Source: Rhodospirillales bacterium
GTDB lineage: Bacteria; Pseudomonadota; Alphaproteobacteria; Rhodospirillales; Rhodospirillaceae
Assembly (NCBI GenBank): GCA_028281845.1
Contig: JANQJD010000015.1
Coordinates: 1 to 64,000, forward strand
Length of the DNA stretch: 64,000 nucleotides
Direction: 5' to 3'
Positions 17,081 through 26,456 of the stretch are shown piece by piece. Each line of letters starts with the position of its first letter. Position 1 is the first letter of the stretch. The notes beneath the pieces were generated by a model. That model saw only the letters and a list, made by a program, of their open reading frames with translations, searched no databases and had not been told where the DNA came from. The translations under genes and the position numbers were made by a program.

Positions 17081-17986
17081 ATGTCCATCAGACATCCGAT
17101 TATCGTTGTTACAGGTTCTTCAGGAGCCGGCACAACAACTGTTAAAGAGGCCTTTGCTCATATGTTTCGGCGTGAAGGGATAAGCCCGGCTGTTGTAGAA
17201 GGCGATAGCTTTCATCGTTATAACCGTGCTGAGATGAAACGCAAGACAGCGGAGGCTGAACGGGAGGGCTGCCGCCGTTTTAGTCATTTTGGCCCAGAGG
17301 CTAATCTGTTCGAAGACTTAGAAAACCTATTTTACACTTATGGTAAGACAGGTAGTGGGAAACGCCGTCTTTATCTTCATAACGAAGAGGAAGCTAGTCC
17401 TTATACGCACCTAGGGATAGGACCCGGTGAATTCACCCCATGGGATGTGCTCCCTCCGCAGACAGATCTCTTATTTTACGAAGGGCTACATGGTTGTGCG
17501 CAAACAGATTCAGTGAATGTCGGTCGTCATGCTGATCTGAAAATTGGTGTTGTCCCTGTGATTAATCTTGAATGGATTCAGAAAATTCACCGTGATACCA
17601 GAGAAAGAGGGTATGCTGAACAGATTGTCATGGATACAATTCTGCGCCGGATGTATGACTACGTGCATTACATTGTGCCACAATTTAAGATGACAGACAT
17701 CAACTTCCAGCGTGTGCCTGTTGTGGATACCTCTGATCCGATCATTGCCCGTGATATTCCAACAGCCGATGAAAGTCTTGTTGTGATCCGTTTCCGAAAG
17801 CCGGAGAAATTTGGTGTGGATTTTCTATATCTGCTTCAAATGCTCCACAATTCTTGGATGTCACGTCGTAATACGATAGTCATTCCCGGTGCTAAGATGG
17901 GACTAGCGATGGAGTTAATTTTGACCCCAATCATTCGCCATATTATGGCGGAACGTCAACGTATAGTTGACAATGAAATTGTGTAA
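17081..17986 (+). CDS. prk: Phosphoribulokinase
   Basis: This enzyme phosphorylates ribulose-5-phosphate to ribulose-1,5-bisphosphate, a step specific to the Calvin cycle. It is the class I (proteobacterial) form, 301 residues, with P-loop GSSGAGTTT (12-20), [37 protein letters not shown] and the C-terminal [13 protein letters not shown]. The ATG at 17081 has AAGGGG upstream and matches the family N-terminus. No cbbR, RuBisCO or other Calvin genes are adjacent, so the pathway genes are dispersed. A long spacer precedes it. Confidence 0.96.
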   Translation: MSIRHPIIVVTGSSGAGTTTVKEAFAHMFRREGISPAVVEGDSFHRYNRAEMKRKTAEAEREGCRRFSHFGPEANLFEDLENLFYTYGKTGSGKRRLYLHNEEEASPYTHLGIGPGEFTPWDVLPPQTDLLFYEGLHGCAQTDSVNVGRHADLKIGVVPVINLEWIQKIHRDTRERGYAEQIVMDTILRRMYDYVHYIVPQFKMTDINFQRVPVVDTSDPIIARDIPTADESLVVIRFRKPEKFGVDFLYLLQMLHNSWMSRRNTIVIPGAKMGLAMELILTPIIRHIMAERQRIVDNEIV

Positions 17987-18021
17987 TACTATTAGTAAAA
18001 ATAATTTTTGTGTACAAGAAC

Positions 18022-19071
18022 ATGATACTATTGGGCATAGAGACAAGTTGTGATGAAACGGCTGCAGCTTTTGTTGATGACACTCGCAGGATCTTAGCGG
18101 AGAGAGTACTGCCGCAGGCCAAAGTTCACCAGCCGTTTGGAGGTGTGGTCCCAGAGATTGCCGCCCGCGCGCATCTGCAGCATATTGATCGGCTGGTCAA
18201 CGCTGCAATGAGAAGGGCTGGTTTATCACTTGCAGACATTGATGGAGTGGCCGCTACTGGGGGACCTGGTTTGATTGGTGGACTCATTGTCGGTGTGATG
18301 ACTGCAAAAGCCATTGCCGCCGTTCATAATGTACCCTTCCTTGCTATTAACCATCTCGAAGGACATGCCTTGACGGCTCGTCTAACTCATGATCTACCAT
18401 TTCCGTACTTACTGCTTTTGGTCTCTGGTGGGCATTGTCAACTATTAGTTACAGAAGGAGTTGGGAGGTACTATAGGCTTGGTACGACTCTTGACGATTC
18501 TGCCGGTGAGGCGTTTGATAAGGTTGCTAAGATGCTAGGTCTTGGCTATCCAGGTGGTCCTGTCATTGAGAAATGCGCGCTCAACGGTGATCCACGTCGT
18601 TTTACCCTGCCTCGCCCCATGAAGGGGCGGGCAGGATGTGATTTTTCTTTTTCTGGTCTCAAAACGGCTGTACGACTAACTCTCCAGCGCTTAGAGAGCA
18701 GAACACCACAAACGATTGCTGACTTGGCTGCTGCATTTCAGGCAGCCGTCACAGACGTCTTGATTGACAGAACACGTGAAGCTGTCAAGATTTTTCGTAC
18801 TGGCTGGCCAGAGGGAAGCGCTCTGGTGGTCTCCGGAGGCGTGGCCGCTAATCAATTTTTAAGAAAAAAATTAACAGTTCTTACACGTGCAGAAAATCTG
18901 CTCTTTATTGCCCCTCCCCTTCGGCTTTGCACGGACAACGCGGTGATGATTGCATGGGCTGGAGTCGAACGCTTTCGACTCGGTCGGTATGATCGTCTTG
19001 ATTTCAAGCCGCGTCCCCGCTGGCCTCTTGATCCTTTAGCCTCTCAGAGAGAGAATATCTCTCTACTCTGA
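18022..19071 (+). CDS. tsaD: tRNA N6-adenosine threonylcarbamoyltransferase
   Basis: TsaD transfers the threonylcarbamoyl group to A37 of ANN-decoding tRNAs. The 349-residue protein has [16 protein letters not shown] at the N-terminus, metal-binding HLEGH (H111, H115), [33 protein letters not shown] and [12 protein letters not shown]. The ATG at 18022 gives the standard N-terminus; a GTG at 18010 is possible. The end of the gene contains AGAGAGA-ATA-TCTCTCT, a potential hairpin within the last codons. Its partner tsaE lies 4 kb downstream. Confidence 0.95.
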   Translation: MILLGIETSCDETAAAFVDDTRRILAERVLPQAKVHQPFGGVVPEIAARAHLQHIDRLVNAAMRRAGLSLADIDGVAATGGPGLIGGLIVGVMTAKAIAAVHNVPFLAINHLEGHALTARLTHDLPFPYLLLLVSGGHCQLLVTEGVGRYYRLGTTLDDSAGEAFDKVAKMLGLGYPGGPVIEKCALNGDPRRFTLPRPMKGRAGCDFSFSGLKTAVRLTLQRLESRTPQTIADLAAAFQAAVTDVLIDRTREAVKIFRTGWPEGSALVVSGGVAANQFLRKKLTVLTRAENLLFIAPPLRLCTDNAVMIAWAGVERFRLGRYDRLDFKPRPRWPLDPLASQRENISLL

Positions 19072-19208
19072 CAGAAGAACATACCTTTGAGGCAAGAAAG
19101 CGAGGTGTATTTTTAGAGAATGTTGGACTCTTCCAAGAAATCGGGAGCGTACTTCTAATGGTAGTGTATATTTTCCCTATACGACACAATCGCTCAGGTA
19201 AGTGCTAC

Positions 19209-19982
19209 ATGGTACTTATTCTTTCTCTCAAAATAGTATTCTTATCGAGTTGCACAACACAAAATACTAACCAAGTTATAGAAAGACCAGTTGGACAGCT
19301 TTACAATGAAGCTATGAACTTTCTAGAACTAGGGGAGCCGCAGAAGGCGGCTAGGATCTTTCTTGAAGTGGACCGTCAGCATCCTCATTCCATCTGGGCC
19401 ACGAAGGCCCAGTTAATGGCTGCTTATGCTTTTTATGAAGGCGGCAAGTATGATGATGCGGTGACAGCCCTAGAGCGATTCATTCTACTGCACCCTGACC
19501 ACAGAGACACCGCTTATGCCTATTATATCAAGGGGTTGTGCCACTATGAACGGCTCGCTGATGTTGCTCTGGATCAGAAAAACGCTCTACTCGCTGCGGA
19601 CTCCTTGCGGGATCTCATGCTCCGGTTTCCCTACTCGCTCTATGCGCGCGACTCACATTCTAAATTAGATATTGTAATAGATCATTTAGCGGGAAAGGAA
19701 ATGTCTATAGGTCGTTTCTATCTTCAATTCAGAAGGTATCCTGCTGCTATTAATAGATTTAAAAAAGTTGTTTTTACATATCAAACTACGGCTTATACAC
19801 CAGAAGCTCTGCACCGTTTAGTAGAAAGCTATACTGCTTTAGGTCTGCTCAACGAAGCGCGTAAAGTAGTGGCTATACTCGGATTCAATTTTCCTGGAAG
19901 TCTTTGGTATCAAGACTCATATGACCTTATTCACCGGCATGTTGAGAGCCTCTGTCTCAAAAGAGAGAACAATACGGTGTGA
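19209..19982 (+). CDS. bamD: Outer-membrane assembly lipoprotein BamD
   Basis: BamD is the essential lipoprotein of the BAM complex that inserts beta-barrels. From the ATG at 19209 the protein has a lipoprotein signal with lipobox FLSSC, then TPR-like repeats (LYNEAMNFLELGEPQKAARIFLEVDRQHPHS..., GGKYDDAVTALERFILLHPDH, YAYYIKGLCHYERL, DLMLRFPYSLYARD). An in-frame ATG at 19158 would add 17 residues. The length of 257 residues is typical. An AT-rich codon patch spans about 19660-19790. recN, its frequent downstream neighbour, is absent. A terminator follows. Confidence 0.92.
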   Translation: MVLILSLKIVFLSSCTTQNTNQVIERPVGQLYNEAMNFLELGEPQKAARIFLEVDRQHPHSIWATKAQLMAAYAFYEGGKYDDAVTALERFILLHPDHRDTAYAYYIKGLCHYERLADVALDQKNALLAADSLRDLMLRFPYSLYARDSHSKLDIVIDHLAGKEMSIGRFYLQFRRYPAAINRFKKVVFTYQTTAYTPEALHRLVESYTALGLLNEARKVVAILGFNFPGSLWYQDSYDLIHRHVESLCLKRENNTV

Positions 19983-20031
19983 TCTTGTTAGAAAAAAATT
20001 CGAACATATTGAAAATAAAAATTAGCAGCAT

Positions 20032-20061
20032 TACTACGCACTAACGTAGTATAATTTTTTT
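20032..20061 (+). terminator. Rho-independent terminator after bamD
   Basis: TACTACG (20032-20038) pairs with CGTAGTA (20045-20051) around a 6-base loop, followed by AAT and a run of T to 20061. Confidence 0.7.
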
Positions 20062-20098
20062 AAATTTCTCTTATTATTATGTCATTTAGTATTCTGTC

Positions 20099-21775
20099 AT
20101 GATCAACAGGCATCTTTTCAATCAATCCTTCATTGACACAGCCAGGCGTGCTCATGCTTGGCCGTTTCAGGAGGCACGTCGACTGCTTGACGTCCATCTC
20201 TGTGGACAGCCCCCCACGAAAGGCTATGTTCTGTTTGAAACAGGGTATGGACCATCAGGTCTTCCACATATGGGGACTTTTGGGGAGGTCATACGCACAA
20301 ATATGGTACGTCAGGCTTTTCAGCAACTGGCTCCGCACATACCTACCCGTTTATTTGCCTTTTCAGATGACATGGATGGCCTCCGGAAGGTCCCCAATAA
20401 CATTCCAAAACAAGATATGGTAGCGCAGCATATTGGTAAACCACTAACAAGTATTCCTGATCCTTTTGGGACACACGAGAGTTTAGGGCATCATAATAAT
20501 GCACTTTTTTGTGAATTTCTCCACTCGCTTGGTTATGAGTACACATTCATGAGCGCAACGGAGTGCTACAAGTCCGGTCTGTTCGATACAGCGTTACGTC
20601 TGGTGCTGCAACACTATGATGCTATCATGGCCGTTGTTCTCCCGACACTCAGCAAGGAACGACGGGCTACCTATGCCCCTTTTCTTCCTGTCTGTCCACG
20701 GACCAACAAGGTGCTACAGGTCCCTATTATTTCCCGCGATGTTATATCAGGAACAATAGTATACAAAGAACAAGAAAGTGGATTGAAAGTAGAGTTACCT
20801 GTAACAGGTGGATGTTGCAAATTACAGTGGAAGGTTGATTGGGGGATGCGCTGGCACGCGCTCGGTGTCGATTACGAAATGTCTGGGAAGGATCTTATTG
20901 ATTCCGTGCGCTTGTCAAGTCGTATTTGTACTATCCTTGATAGCATACCCCCAATGAACCTAACCTACGAACTTTTTCTCGATGAGAAGGGACATAAAAT
21001 ATCAAAATCACTTGGCAATGGTCTTGCAATGGAAGAATGGCTTCGCTATGCCCCAGTAGAAGCACTTTCTCTGTTCATGTATCAAAAACCAAAAGTTGCA
21101 AAAAGACTTTATTTCGATATAATACCACGGGTTGTTGATGAATATTTGCACGCTTTAGAAAAATTCTTTCTACAGGATGATGTCCAAAAACTTAATAATC
21201 CAGTCTGGCATATCCACGCTGGTCAACCGCCAGCTATGGCAGTGCCAGTCAGTTTCAGTTTGCTGCTCAATCTGCTCAGCGCATGTCACACTGTAGATCC
21301 GGCAATAGTTTGGCGTTATGTGTTACGCTATGCTCCTGATGCAACCACTGCAGCTCCGCTGCTAAAGCGGCTCATTGCCCATGCCATCGCCTATGCTCAT
21401 GAATTTGTTCTCCCATCAAAGCATTATCGTCTACCGTCAGAGGCAGAACGCGTAGCGCTGACGAGTCTGTACACTGCTTTACAAAAACTATCCACCAGAA
21501 CATCATCTCAAGAATTACAGCGAATCATTTATGAAGTTGGTAAAAAACATCCGGAAGTTGGTGATTTGCGTCACTGGTTTAGGGCTTTATACCAAATATT
21601 ACTCGGTAGGGATGAAGGACCAAGAATGGGATCTTTTTTTGCATTATATGGTATAAAAGAAACACTTCTTATAATAAAAAAAGCCCTGTCTGGGAAAGAT
21701 CTTTCAAATCTACCGCATGAATGGGCCAACACAAAAAATCCAGGACCCTCTCATACTAAAGAAATTACTAACTAA
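20099..21775 (+). CDS. lysK: Lysyl-tRNA synthetase, class I
   Basis: It charges tRNA-Lys. The class I fold is shown by the HIGH-like PSGLPHMGT (52-60) and KMSKS-like KISKS (300-304), which separates it from the common class II LysS. Class I enzymes are typical of alphaproteobacteria and archaea. It has 558 residues, close to the family length. AT-rich codon patches occur near 21000-21180 and 21500-21700. The stop codon lies inside the first copy of an 18-bp tandem duplication. Confidence 0.96.
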   Translation: MINRHLFNQSFIDTARRAHAWPFQEARRLLDVHLCGQPPTKGYVLFETGYGPSGLPHMGTFGEVIRTNMVRQAFQQLAPHIPTRLFAFSDDMDGLRKVPNNIPKQDMVAQHIGKPLTSIPDPFGTHESLGHHNNALFCEFLHSLGYEYTFMSATECYKSGLFDTALRLVLQHYDAIMAVVLPTLSKERRATYAPFLPVCPRTNKVLQVPIISRDVISGTIVYKEQESGLKVELPVTGGCCKLQWKVDWGMRWHALGVDYEMSGKDLIDSVRLSSRICTILDSIPPMNLTYELFLDEKGHKISKSLGNGLAMEEWLRYAPVEALSLFMYQKPKVAKRLYFDIIPRVVDEYLHALEKFFLQDDVQKLNNPVWHIHAGQPPAMAVPVSFSLLLNLLSACHTVDPAIVWRYVLRYAPDATTAAPLLKRLIAHAIAYAHEFVLPSKHYRLPSEAERVALTSLYTALQKLSTRTSSQELQRIIYEVGKKHPEVGDLRHWFRALYQILLGRDEGPRMGSFFALYGIKETLLIIKKALSGKDLSNLPHEWANTKNPGPSHTKEITN

Positions 21776-21802
21776 TACTAAAAAACTAACTAATACTAAA
21801 AA
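21767..21802. repeat. Two-copy 18-bp tandem duplication over the lysK stop
   Basis: The unit actaactaatactaaaaa (21767-21784) is repeated at 21785-21802. The lysK TAA (21773-21775) lies in the first copy. Confidence 0.9.
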
Positions 21803-21830
21803 AAATTCGAACAAAATGCATGCGATTCAT

Positions 21831-21856
21831 TCTCAATGAGGAAGCTTTCATTGAGA
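21831..21856 (+). other. Stem-loop between lysK and the SDR gene
   Basis: TCTCAATGA (21831-21839) pairs perfectly with TCATTGAGA (21848-21856) across an 8-base loop. No T-run follows; it may be a processing or stability element. Confidence 0.45.
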
Positions 21857-21958
21857 GAACGCGTTGGCCGTATAAGTTTATGATGATTATGTCTGATGAT
21901 TATGATCTTTGGCAGGAGAGTCGGAACAGAATCAGTTCTTGAAGAAGGGTAGTCTGTC

Positions 21959-22819
21959 GTGTCATCTCTGCTCTGCTTTGGGCTCGGTTACAGTGCACAG
22001 GTTCTGGTTCGTCGACTGCAAAGACGCGGCATTCGCCGCATTGTCGGAACGACTCGTCCAGAGACATATCGAAGGGTTGTGCAGCAAAGGAACGTTACTT
22101 CGTTGTTGCCATTTGATCGTCACCACCCACTGGATCCTGCTCTTTTCACTGGTGTGAGCCATGTCCTTATCTCTATTCCACCGGATGTGATCGGAGACCC
22201 TGTAGCAGACGTTCATGGAATAGATTTAATGAAATCCGCCCCGACCTGGGTTGGGTATCTCTCTACCACAGGGGTTTATGGAGACACTGGAGGTGCGTGG
22301 GTAGATGAGAAATCGCCCCTACGTCCCCGTATGCGCCGCTCAATAGCGAGGGCGGCGGCCGAGCACACTTGGCTCACCCTATGGAAGGAATCTAGGATTC
22401 CAGTTCATTTGTTTCGCTTAGCGGGTATTTATGGACAGGGCCGTTCGGCAGTAGACGCGCTCCGCAGCGGGCGGGCACATAGAGTCATTAAACCAGGTCA
22501 TGTCTCCTCCAGGATTCATGTAGAGGATCTTGCGAGGATTCTTGAGATTTCCATGACAAGACCAAATCCTGGCAGCATTTATAATGTTTGTGATGACGAA
22601 CCAGCTCCTCCCCATGTTGTTACAACTTACGCTGCATTGTTATTAAATGTGCAACCACCTAAAATTATAAATTTCTCGGAAGCACAATTAATATTGACTC
22701 CTACCGCTCTCACTTTTTACTCTGATACTCGCCGAGTCCGCAATAATCATATAAAGCACGAGTTAGGTGTCACTTTACGTTACCCTAGTTATCGTGAGGG
22801 GCTTATACAGTGTCTTTAG
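21959..22819 (+). CDS. NAD-dependent epimerase/dehydratase-family protein (YeeZ-like)
   Basis: An extended short-chain dehydrogenase/reductase-like protein of 286 residues. It has a degenerate nucleotide-binding start (LLCFGLGYSAQVLVRRL), GVSHVLISIPPD, the STTGVYGDTGGAWVDE block of YeeZ-type proteins and FRLAGIYGQGRSAVD. The usual catalytic YxxxK is not evident, so enzymatic function is uncertain. It starts with GTG at 21959 after AAGGGTAG. The next gene, tsaE, begins 5 bases downstream, so they are probably co-transcribed. Confidence 0.75.
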   Translation: MSSLLCFGLGYSAQVLVRRLQRRGIRRIVGTTRPETYRRVVQQRNVTSLLPFDRHHPLDPALFTGVSHVLISIPPDVIGDPVADVHGIDLMKSAPTWVGYLSTTGVYGDTGGAWVDEKSPLRPRMRRSIARAAAEHTWLTLWKESRIPVHLFRLAGIYGQGRSAVDALRSGRAHRVIKPGHVSSRIHVEDLARILEISMTRPNPGSIYNVCDDEPAPPHVVTTYAALLLNVQPPKIINFSEAQLILTPTALTFYSDTRRVRNNHIKHELGVTLRYPSYREGLIQCL

Positions 22820-22823
22820 GAAG

Positions 22824-23318
22824 ATGCTAAATTCTTCTTCGATCAGTGTCTATTTACCGAATGTAGATTCAGTAGTAGCTCTTGGCTATTCCATATATAG
22901 TATAGCGAAAGTTGGAACTGCTATTACATTGTCTGGTGAAATAGGTGTTGGAAAAACAACATTAGCGCGTTCTATTATTCATGCGGCTATTGGTGATGAG
23001 GAAGAAGTTCCCAGTCCTACTTTTACTCTCGTGCAAACTTATGAAACCTTGTCAGGAGTGAACATTTGGCACTTTGATCTCTACCGTCTCGTCACCCCTG
23101 AAGACTCTTTAGAACTCGGCATTGAAGATGCTTTTGCTGATGGAATTAGTTTAGTGGAATGGCCAGAACGGTTAGGATCATTGTGGCCGCTTCATCGACT
23201 CGATGTCATGATGACTCTAACAGGTTGGAATGAGGGACGTCAGTTGTCTTTGCAGGGTCGTGGCTGGTGGAAAACGCGTATGGATCTTTTGAGACAACTC
23301 ATAAGAAAAAATATATAA
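22824..23318 (+). CDS. tsaE: tRNA threonylcarbamoyladenosine synthesis ATPase TsaE
   Basis: The ATPase partner of TsaB/TsaD in t6A synthesis. The 164-residue protein shows a Walker A motif GEIGVGKTT, SPTFTLVQTYE, the IWHFDLYRL motif and LVEWPERLG. The ATG at 22824 has AGGA just upstream. In many alphaproteobacteria tsaE is followed by amgK and murU before addB; here addB follows directly, so these two genes are missing from the locus. Confidence 0.93.
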   Translation: MLNSSSISVYLPNVDSVVALGYSIYSIAKVGTAITLSGEIGVGKTTLARSIIHAAIGDEEEVPSPTFTLVQTYETLSGVNIWHFDLYRLVTPEDSLELGIEDAFADGISLVEWPERLGSLWPLHRLDVMMTLTGWNEGRQLSLQGRGWWKTRMDLLRQLIRKNI

Positions 23319-23324
23319 ATGTAT

Positions 23325-23350
23325 ATATATTAGTATGAATATATTAGTAT
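23325..23350. repeat. 14-bp-period duplication at the addB start
   Basis: atatattagtat occurs at 23325-23336 and again at 23339-23350 with a 2-base spacer. It covers the first possible addB ATG (23335). Confidence 0.75.
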
Positions 23351-23370
23351 TTCATTTAGTGGAGTTTTTC

Positions 23371-26370
23371 GTGGTTTTGTCATGTTCTCGTGTCTTCACA
23401 ATCGCTCCTGATTTACCATTTGTTGATATCCTTGCAGAAGGATTACTCGCTATAAGTGATGTAAGAACTTGCCAATTGGCGCGTCTTACTGTATTTTTAC
23501 CTAGTCGTCGTGCATGCCTTGCCTTGCGAGAGGCTTTCTTACGTGCTAGATGCGGATTCCCAATGCTTTTGCCACACCTCTTTCCCGTAGGGGAAATAGA
23601 CGAGGCTCTTTCAAGCTTTTTCAACACGGCACCTCACCTCTTACCAGCCATACCTCCGTTGCGGAGACGTCTTCTCCTCACGCGACTTGTATTAGGAGAG
23701 CAAGGTTCTGCGGTTCTAAGCCCGGCTCAAGCCGCACAGTTTTCTGCTGCCTTGGCGGAATTTTTAGATGAAGTACAAACACAAAGATTGTCATTCAACA
23801 AACTAGCTACTCTGGTCCCTGCTGACTATGCAGGCCATTGGCAAATAACACTCGATTTTTTGTTTCTACTTATAAGAGTATGGCCGCAGGTATTAGCAGC
23901 AGAAAATCGTCTTGATCCTGCAGTGCGGCGGGATAATGTTATACGCAGTTTATTAGCGACTTGGAAAGAAGAGCCTCCTTCCGATCCGGTCGTGGTAGCT
24001 GGCCTTGCCCATGCCGACCCAGTCCTGACTGATTTCGTCACCGCCGTTGCCGCCTTACCTGTCGGAGATGATAGAAGAGGAGGATTGATTATTCTGCCTG
24101 GTCTGGACTCTACTCTTGACGATAAAAGTTGGGAGAACATTGATGAGACGCATCCACAAGCTGGCCTGAAAGCCTTGCTCGCTGCTCTTGACGTTGATCG
24201 CCGTGACGTTCTTGACTGGCCCGCATCGCAATCACTGATCCTCTCTCCACAAAGACCGCATCCTGATAGGTTGCGTCTCGTGACAGAAGCTCTACGCCCT
24301 GCGGCAACCACGGATTATTGGCAGCGGTTGACTCCTGTGTCGCAAGAGGCTCTCTCAGGAATAGATTATTTAGAATGTGACTCTCAAGATGAAGAAGCTC
24401 GTGTAATTGCTCTTCTTTTAAGGGAAAAATTGGAGCATCAAGATCAGACTGCCGCCCTCGTCACGACGGATCGTATGTTAGCCAGGAGAGTGAGTGCTGA
24501 ATTGGACCGATGGGATGTGCTGGTGGATGATTCAGCGGGTGTTCCACTGGCACAGACTTCACAGGGAGTCTTTTTGCGCTTAATTGTTTTAATGATTGCT
24601 AAAGATTTCGCACCTCAACACTTACTAGAAGTATTGAAACATCCCTTATCATCCGCAGCTTATGAGAGTAAATATTTTAAGAATCTCGTATGGTGTCTAG
24701 AATTGAATCTCCTCCGGGGGCCGCGACAGGGACAAGGATTAAGAGGACTCAAAGCGGCCCTGAAAAATTCTCTGACTCATACAGGATTGCATGCACTACT
24801 GGACTGGCTGGAAACAGTGGCAGCTGACTTTGTGAGTCTGATGCGGCCGGGAGAAAAAGACGTCTCACTGACAGCACTCGTGGAGGCACATGTGGCCTTC
24901 TCAGAAGCTCTAGCGACAAGTGCTCATCAGCTTGGTTCAGAACGTTTGTGGCAAGGTGAATCGGGAATGGCCGCGGCTGCTTTGATGACGGATATGCTAG
25001 AGGCTGCAGACGTATTTCCACGTCTCAAATCGCGTTTTTACCCCGCATTGCTTGATTCGTGCATGGAAAACTACACAGTACGTCCTACGTACGGCCGTCA
25101 TCCTCGTCTCTCTATTTGGGGACCACTCGAAGCGCGTTTGCAACACCCAGACTTGTTCATCTTGGGGGGTCTTAATGAAGGTACCTGGCCACCTGTTCCA
25201 GACATTGACCCATGGATGAGCCGTTCTATGCGAGCTAAGTTTGGCTTGCCTCTGCCAGAACGTCGCATCGGCCTATCAGCTCACGATTTCGTGCATGCCT
25301 TCTGCGCTCCTCGCGTGATCCTGACTCGCTCACAACGGGCCGATGGTGTACCAACGGTCCCATCACGCTGGATATTACGATTGAATGCTGTATTGCGAGT
25401 CTCAGGTTTACCTGAAATACAAGACTCTGCGCCATGGCGGCTCTGGGCGCGTACTTTAAATTTACCATACAAATTTACAGATCCTATGCGTCCCGCGCCA
25501 TGTCCGCCTCTTGTAGCAAGACCAAAGCGGCTGTCTGTCACAGAGATTAGTACGTTGATGCAGGATCCCTACGCAATCTATGCTAAGCGTGTGCTCCATC
25601 TACAGCCTCTCCCACCGCTGGATACTCGCTTAAATGCGGCCCAGTACGGGGTACTTGTACACAAGGCTTTAGAAATATTTTTGAAGACAGCCACAGATGA
25701 CCAACGCGTCAATCTAGAAGAGCTACTTTTAGCGGTAGGACAGAGCGTGTTCGCGACCTTCCTAGTAAGAGAAGGGATAGGGATACCGCCATTCTGGTGG
25801 CCACGATTCAGGCGTATCGCCCGTTGGGTAGCACTCCGTGAGCAAATGCGTCGGCAGAGAAGAATCCTGCAGATTTTTCCTGAAACATACGGCCAGCTTA
25901 TGTTCACCATTCAAAATGGCCGATTCAAAAGCCCCCAACCTTTTCTACTCTCTGCCAGAGCGGACCGTATTGAGCTGTTACCAGGGAACAACATTGCGAT
26001 CATCGACTACAAAACTGGGATTCTTCCGTCACAGAGGGAGGTCTCGCTCGGTTATGAGTCGCAATTACCCCTTGAAGGGGCCATGGCAGCGGCTGGTGCC
26101 TTTCCAGGAATACCTTATGGTAGTAAACCTACGGAATTGCTATACTGGCATTTAACGGGGATGGATACAGGGGGAGAAGAAAGACGTGCTGGTGACAGTA
26201 CACCAGTAGTTGTACTAGTTGAGAACGCCATGAAAGGCCTGCGGCTTCTTCTCACCATCTTTGCCTGTCATAAAACTACCTATGAAGCCTGTGCACACCC
26301 CACACGCTATTCACCTTACCACCATCTAGCTCGTACTAAAGAATGGGCCACTAGTGGCGAGAAGCCATAG
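23371..26370 (+). CDS. addB: Double-strand break repair protein AddB
   Basis: The helicase-like/nuclease subunit of the AddAB complex (the RecBCD counterpart) that processes broken DNA ends. It is the alphaproteobacterial type, about 1000 residues, with FLPSRRACLALREAFL near the N-terminus. A central LFILGGLNEGTWPPVPDIDPWMSR block and RLSVTEISTLMQDPYAIYAKRVL follow, then a C-terminal PD-(D/E)xK nuclease with IAIIDYKTG. The GTG at 23371 is preferred because GGAG lies six bases upstream; an in-frame ATG at 23335 is the alternative. addA, normally next, is not present: a convergent GH13 gene follows instead. Confidence 0.92.
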   Translation: MVLSCSRVFTIAPDLPFVDILAEGLLAISDVRTCQLARLTVFLPSRRACLALREAFLRARCGFPMLLPHLFPVGEIDEALSSFFNTAPHLLPAIPPLRRRLLLTRLVLGEQGSAVLSPAQAAQFSAALAEFLDEVQTQRLSFNKLATLVPADYAGHWQITLDFLFLLIRVWPQVLAAENRLDPAVRRDNVIRSLLATWKEEPPSDPVVVAGLAHADPVLTDFVTAVAALPVGDDRRGGLIILPGLDSTLDDKSWENIDETHPQAGLKALLAALDVDRRDVLDWPASQSLILSPQRPHPDRLRLVTEALRPAATTDYWQRLTPVSQEALSGIDYLECDSQDEEARVIALLLREKLEHQDQTAALVTTDRMLARRVSAELDRWDVLVDDSAGVPLAQTSQGVFLRLIVLMIAKDFAPQHLLEVLKHPLSSAAYESKYFKNLVWCLELNLLRGPRQGQGLRGLKAALKNSLTHTGLHALLDWLETVAADFVSLMRPGEKDVSLTALVEAHVAFSEALATSAHQLGSERLWQGESGMAAAALMTDMLEAADVFPRLKSRFYPALLDSCMENYTVRPTYGRHPRLSIWGPLEARLQHPDLFILGGLNEGTWPPVPDIDPWMSRSMRAKFGLPLPERRIGLSAHDFVHAFCAPRVILTRSQRADGVPTVPSRWILRLNAVLRVSGLPEIQDSAPWRLWARTLNLPYKFTDPMRPAPCPPLVARPKRLSVTEISTLMQDPYAIYAKRVLHLQPLPPLDTRLNAAQYGVLVHKALEIFLKTATDDQRVNLEELLLAVGQSVFATFLVREGIGIPPFWWPRFRRIARWVALREQMRRQRRILQIFPETYGQLMFTIQNGRFKSPQPFLLSARADRIELLPGNNIAIIDYKTGILPSQREVSLGYESQLPLEGAMAAAGAFPGIPYGSKPTELLYWHLTGMDTGGEERRAGDSTPVVVLVENAMKGLRLLLTIFACHKTTYEACAHPTRYSPYHHLARTKEWATSGEKP

Positions 26371-26397
26371 GAAAGTTCTAGACAAGACAGTTCTGTT

Positions 26398-26415
26398 CTA
26401 GGAAGACTAGGAAGA
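26398..26415. repeat. Two-copy 9-bp tandem duplication
   Basis: The unit ctaggaaga is duplicated between the convergent addB and GH13 genes, and a T7 run follows at about 26419. Confidence 0.7.
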
Positions 26416-26456
26416 CGTTTTTTTGGGTGGATACCCAAGGCCCGGCCCGGCCCTCC

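Noticed and set aside
16697..17095. A 132-codon frame on the minus strand before and into prk
   Set aside because: It overlaps the real prk start, has no family-like motif, and a second unrelated frame is equally open; kept only as part of the unexplained spacer.
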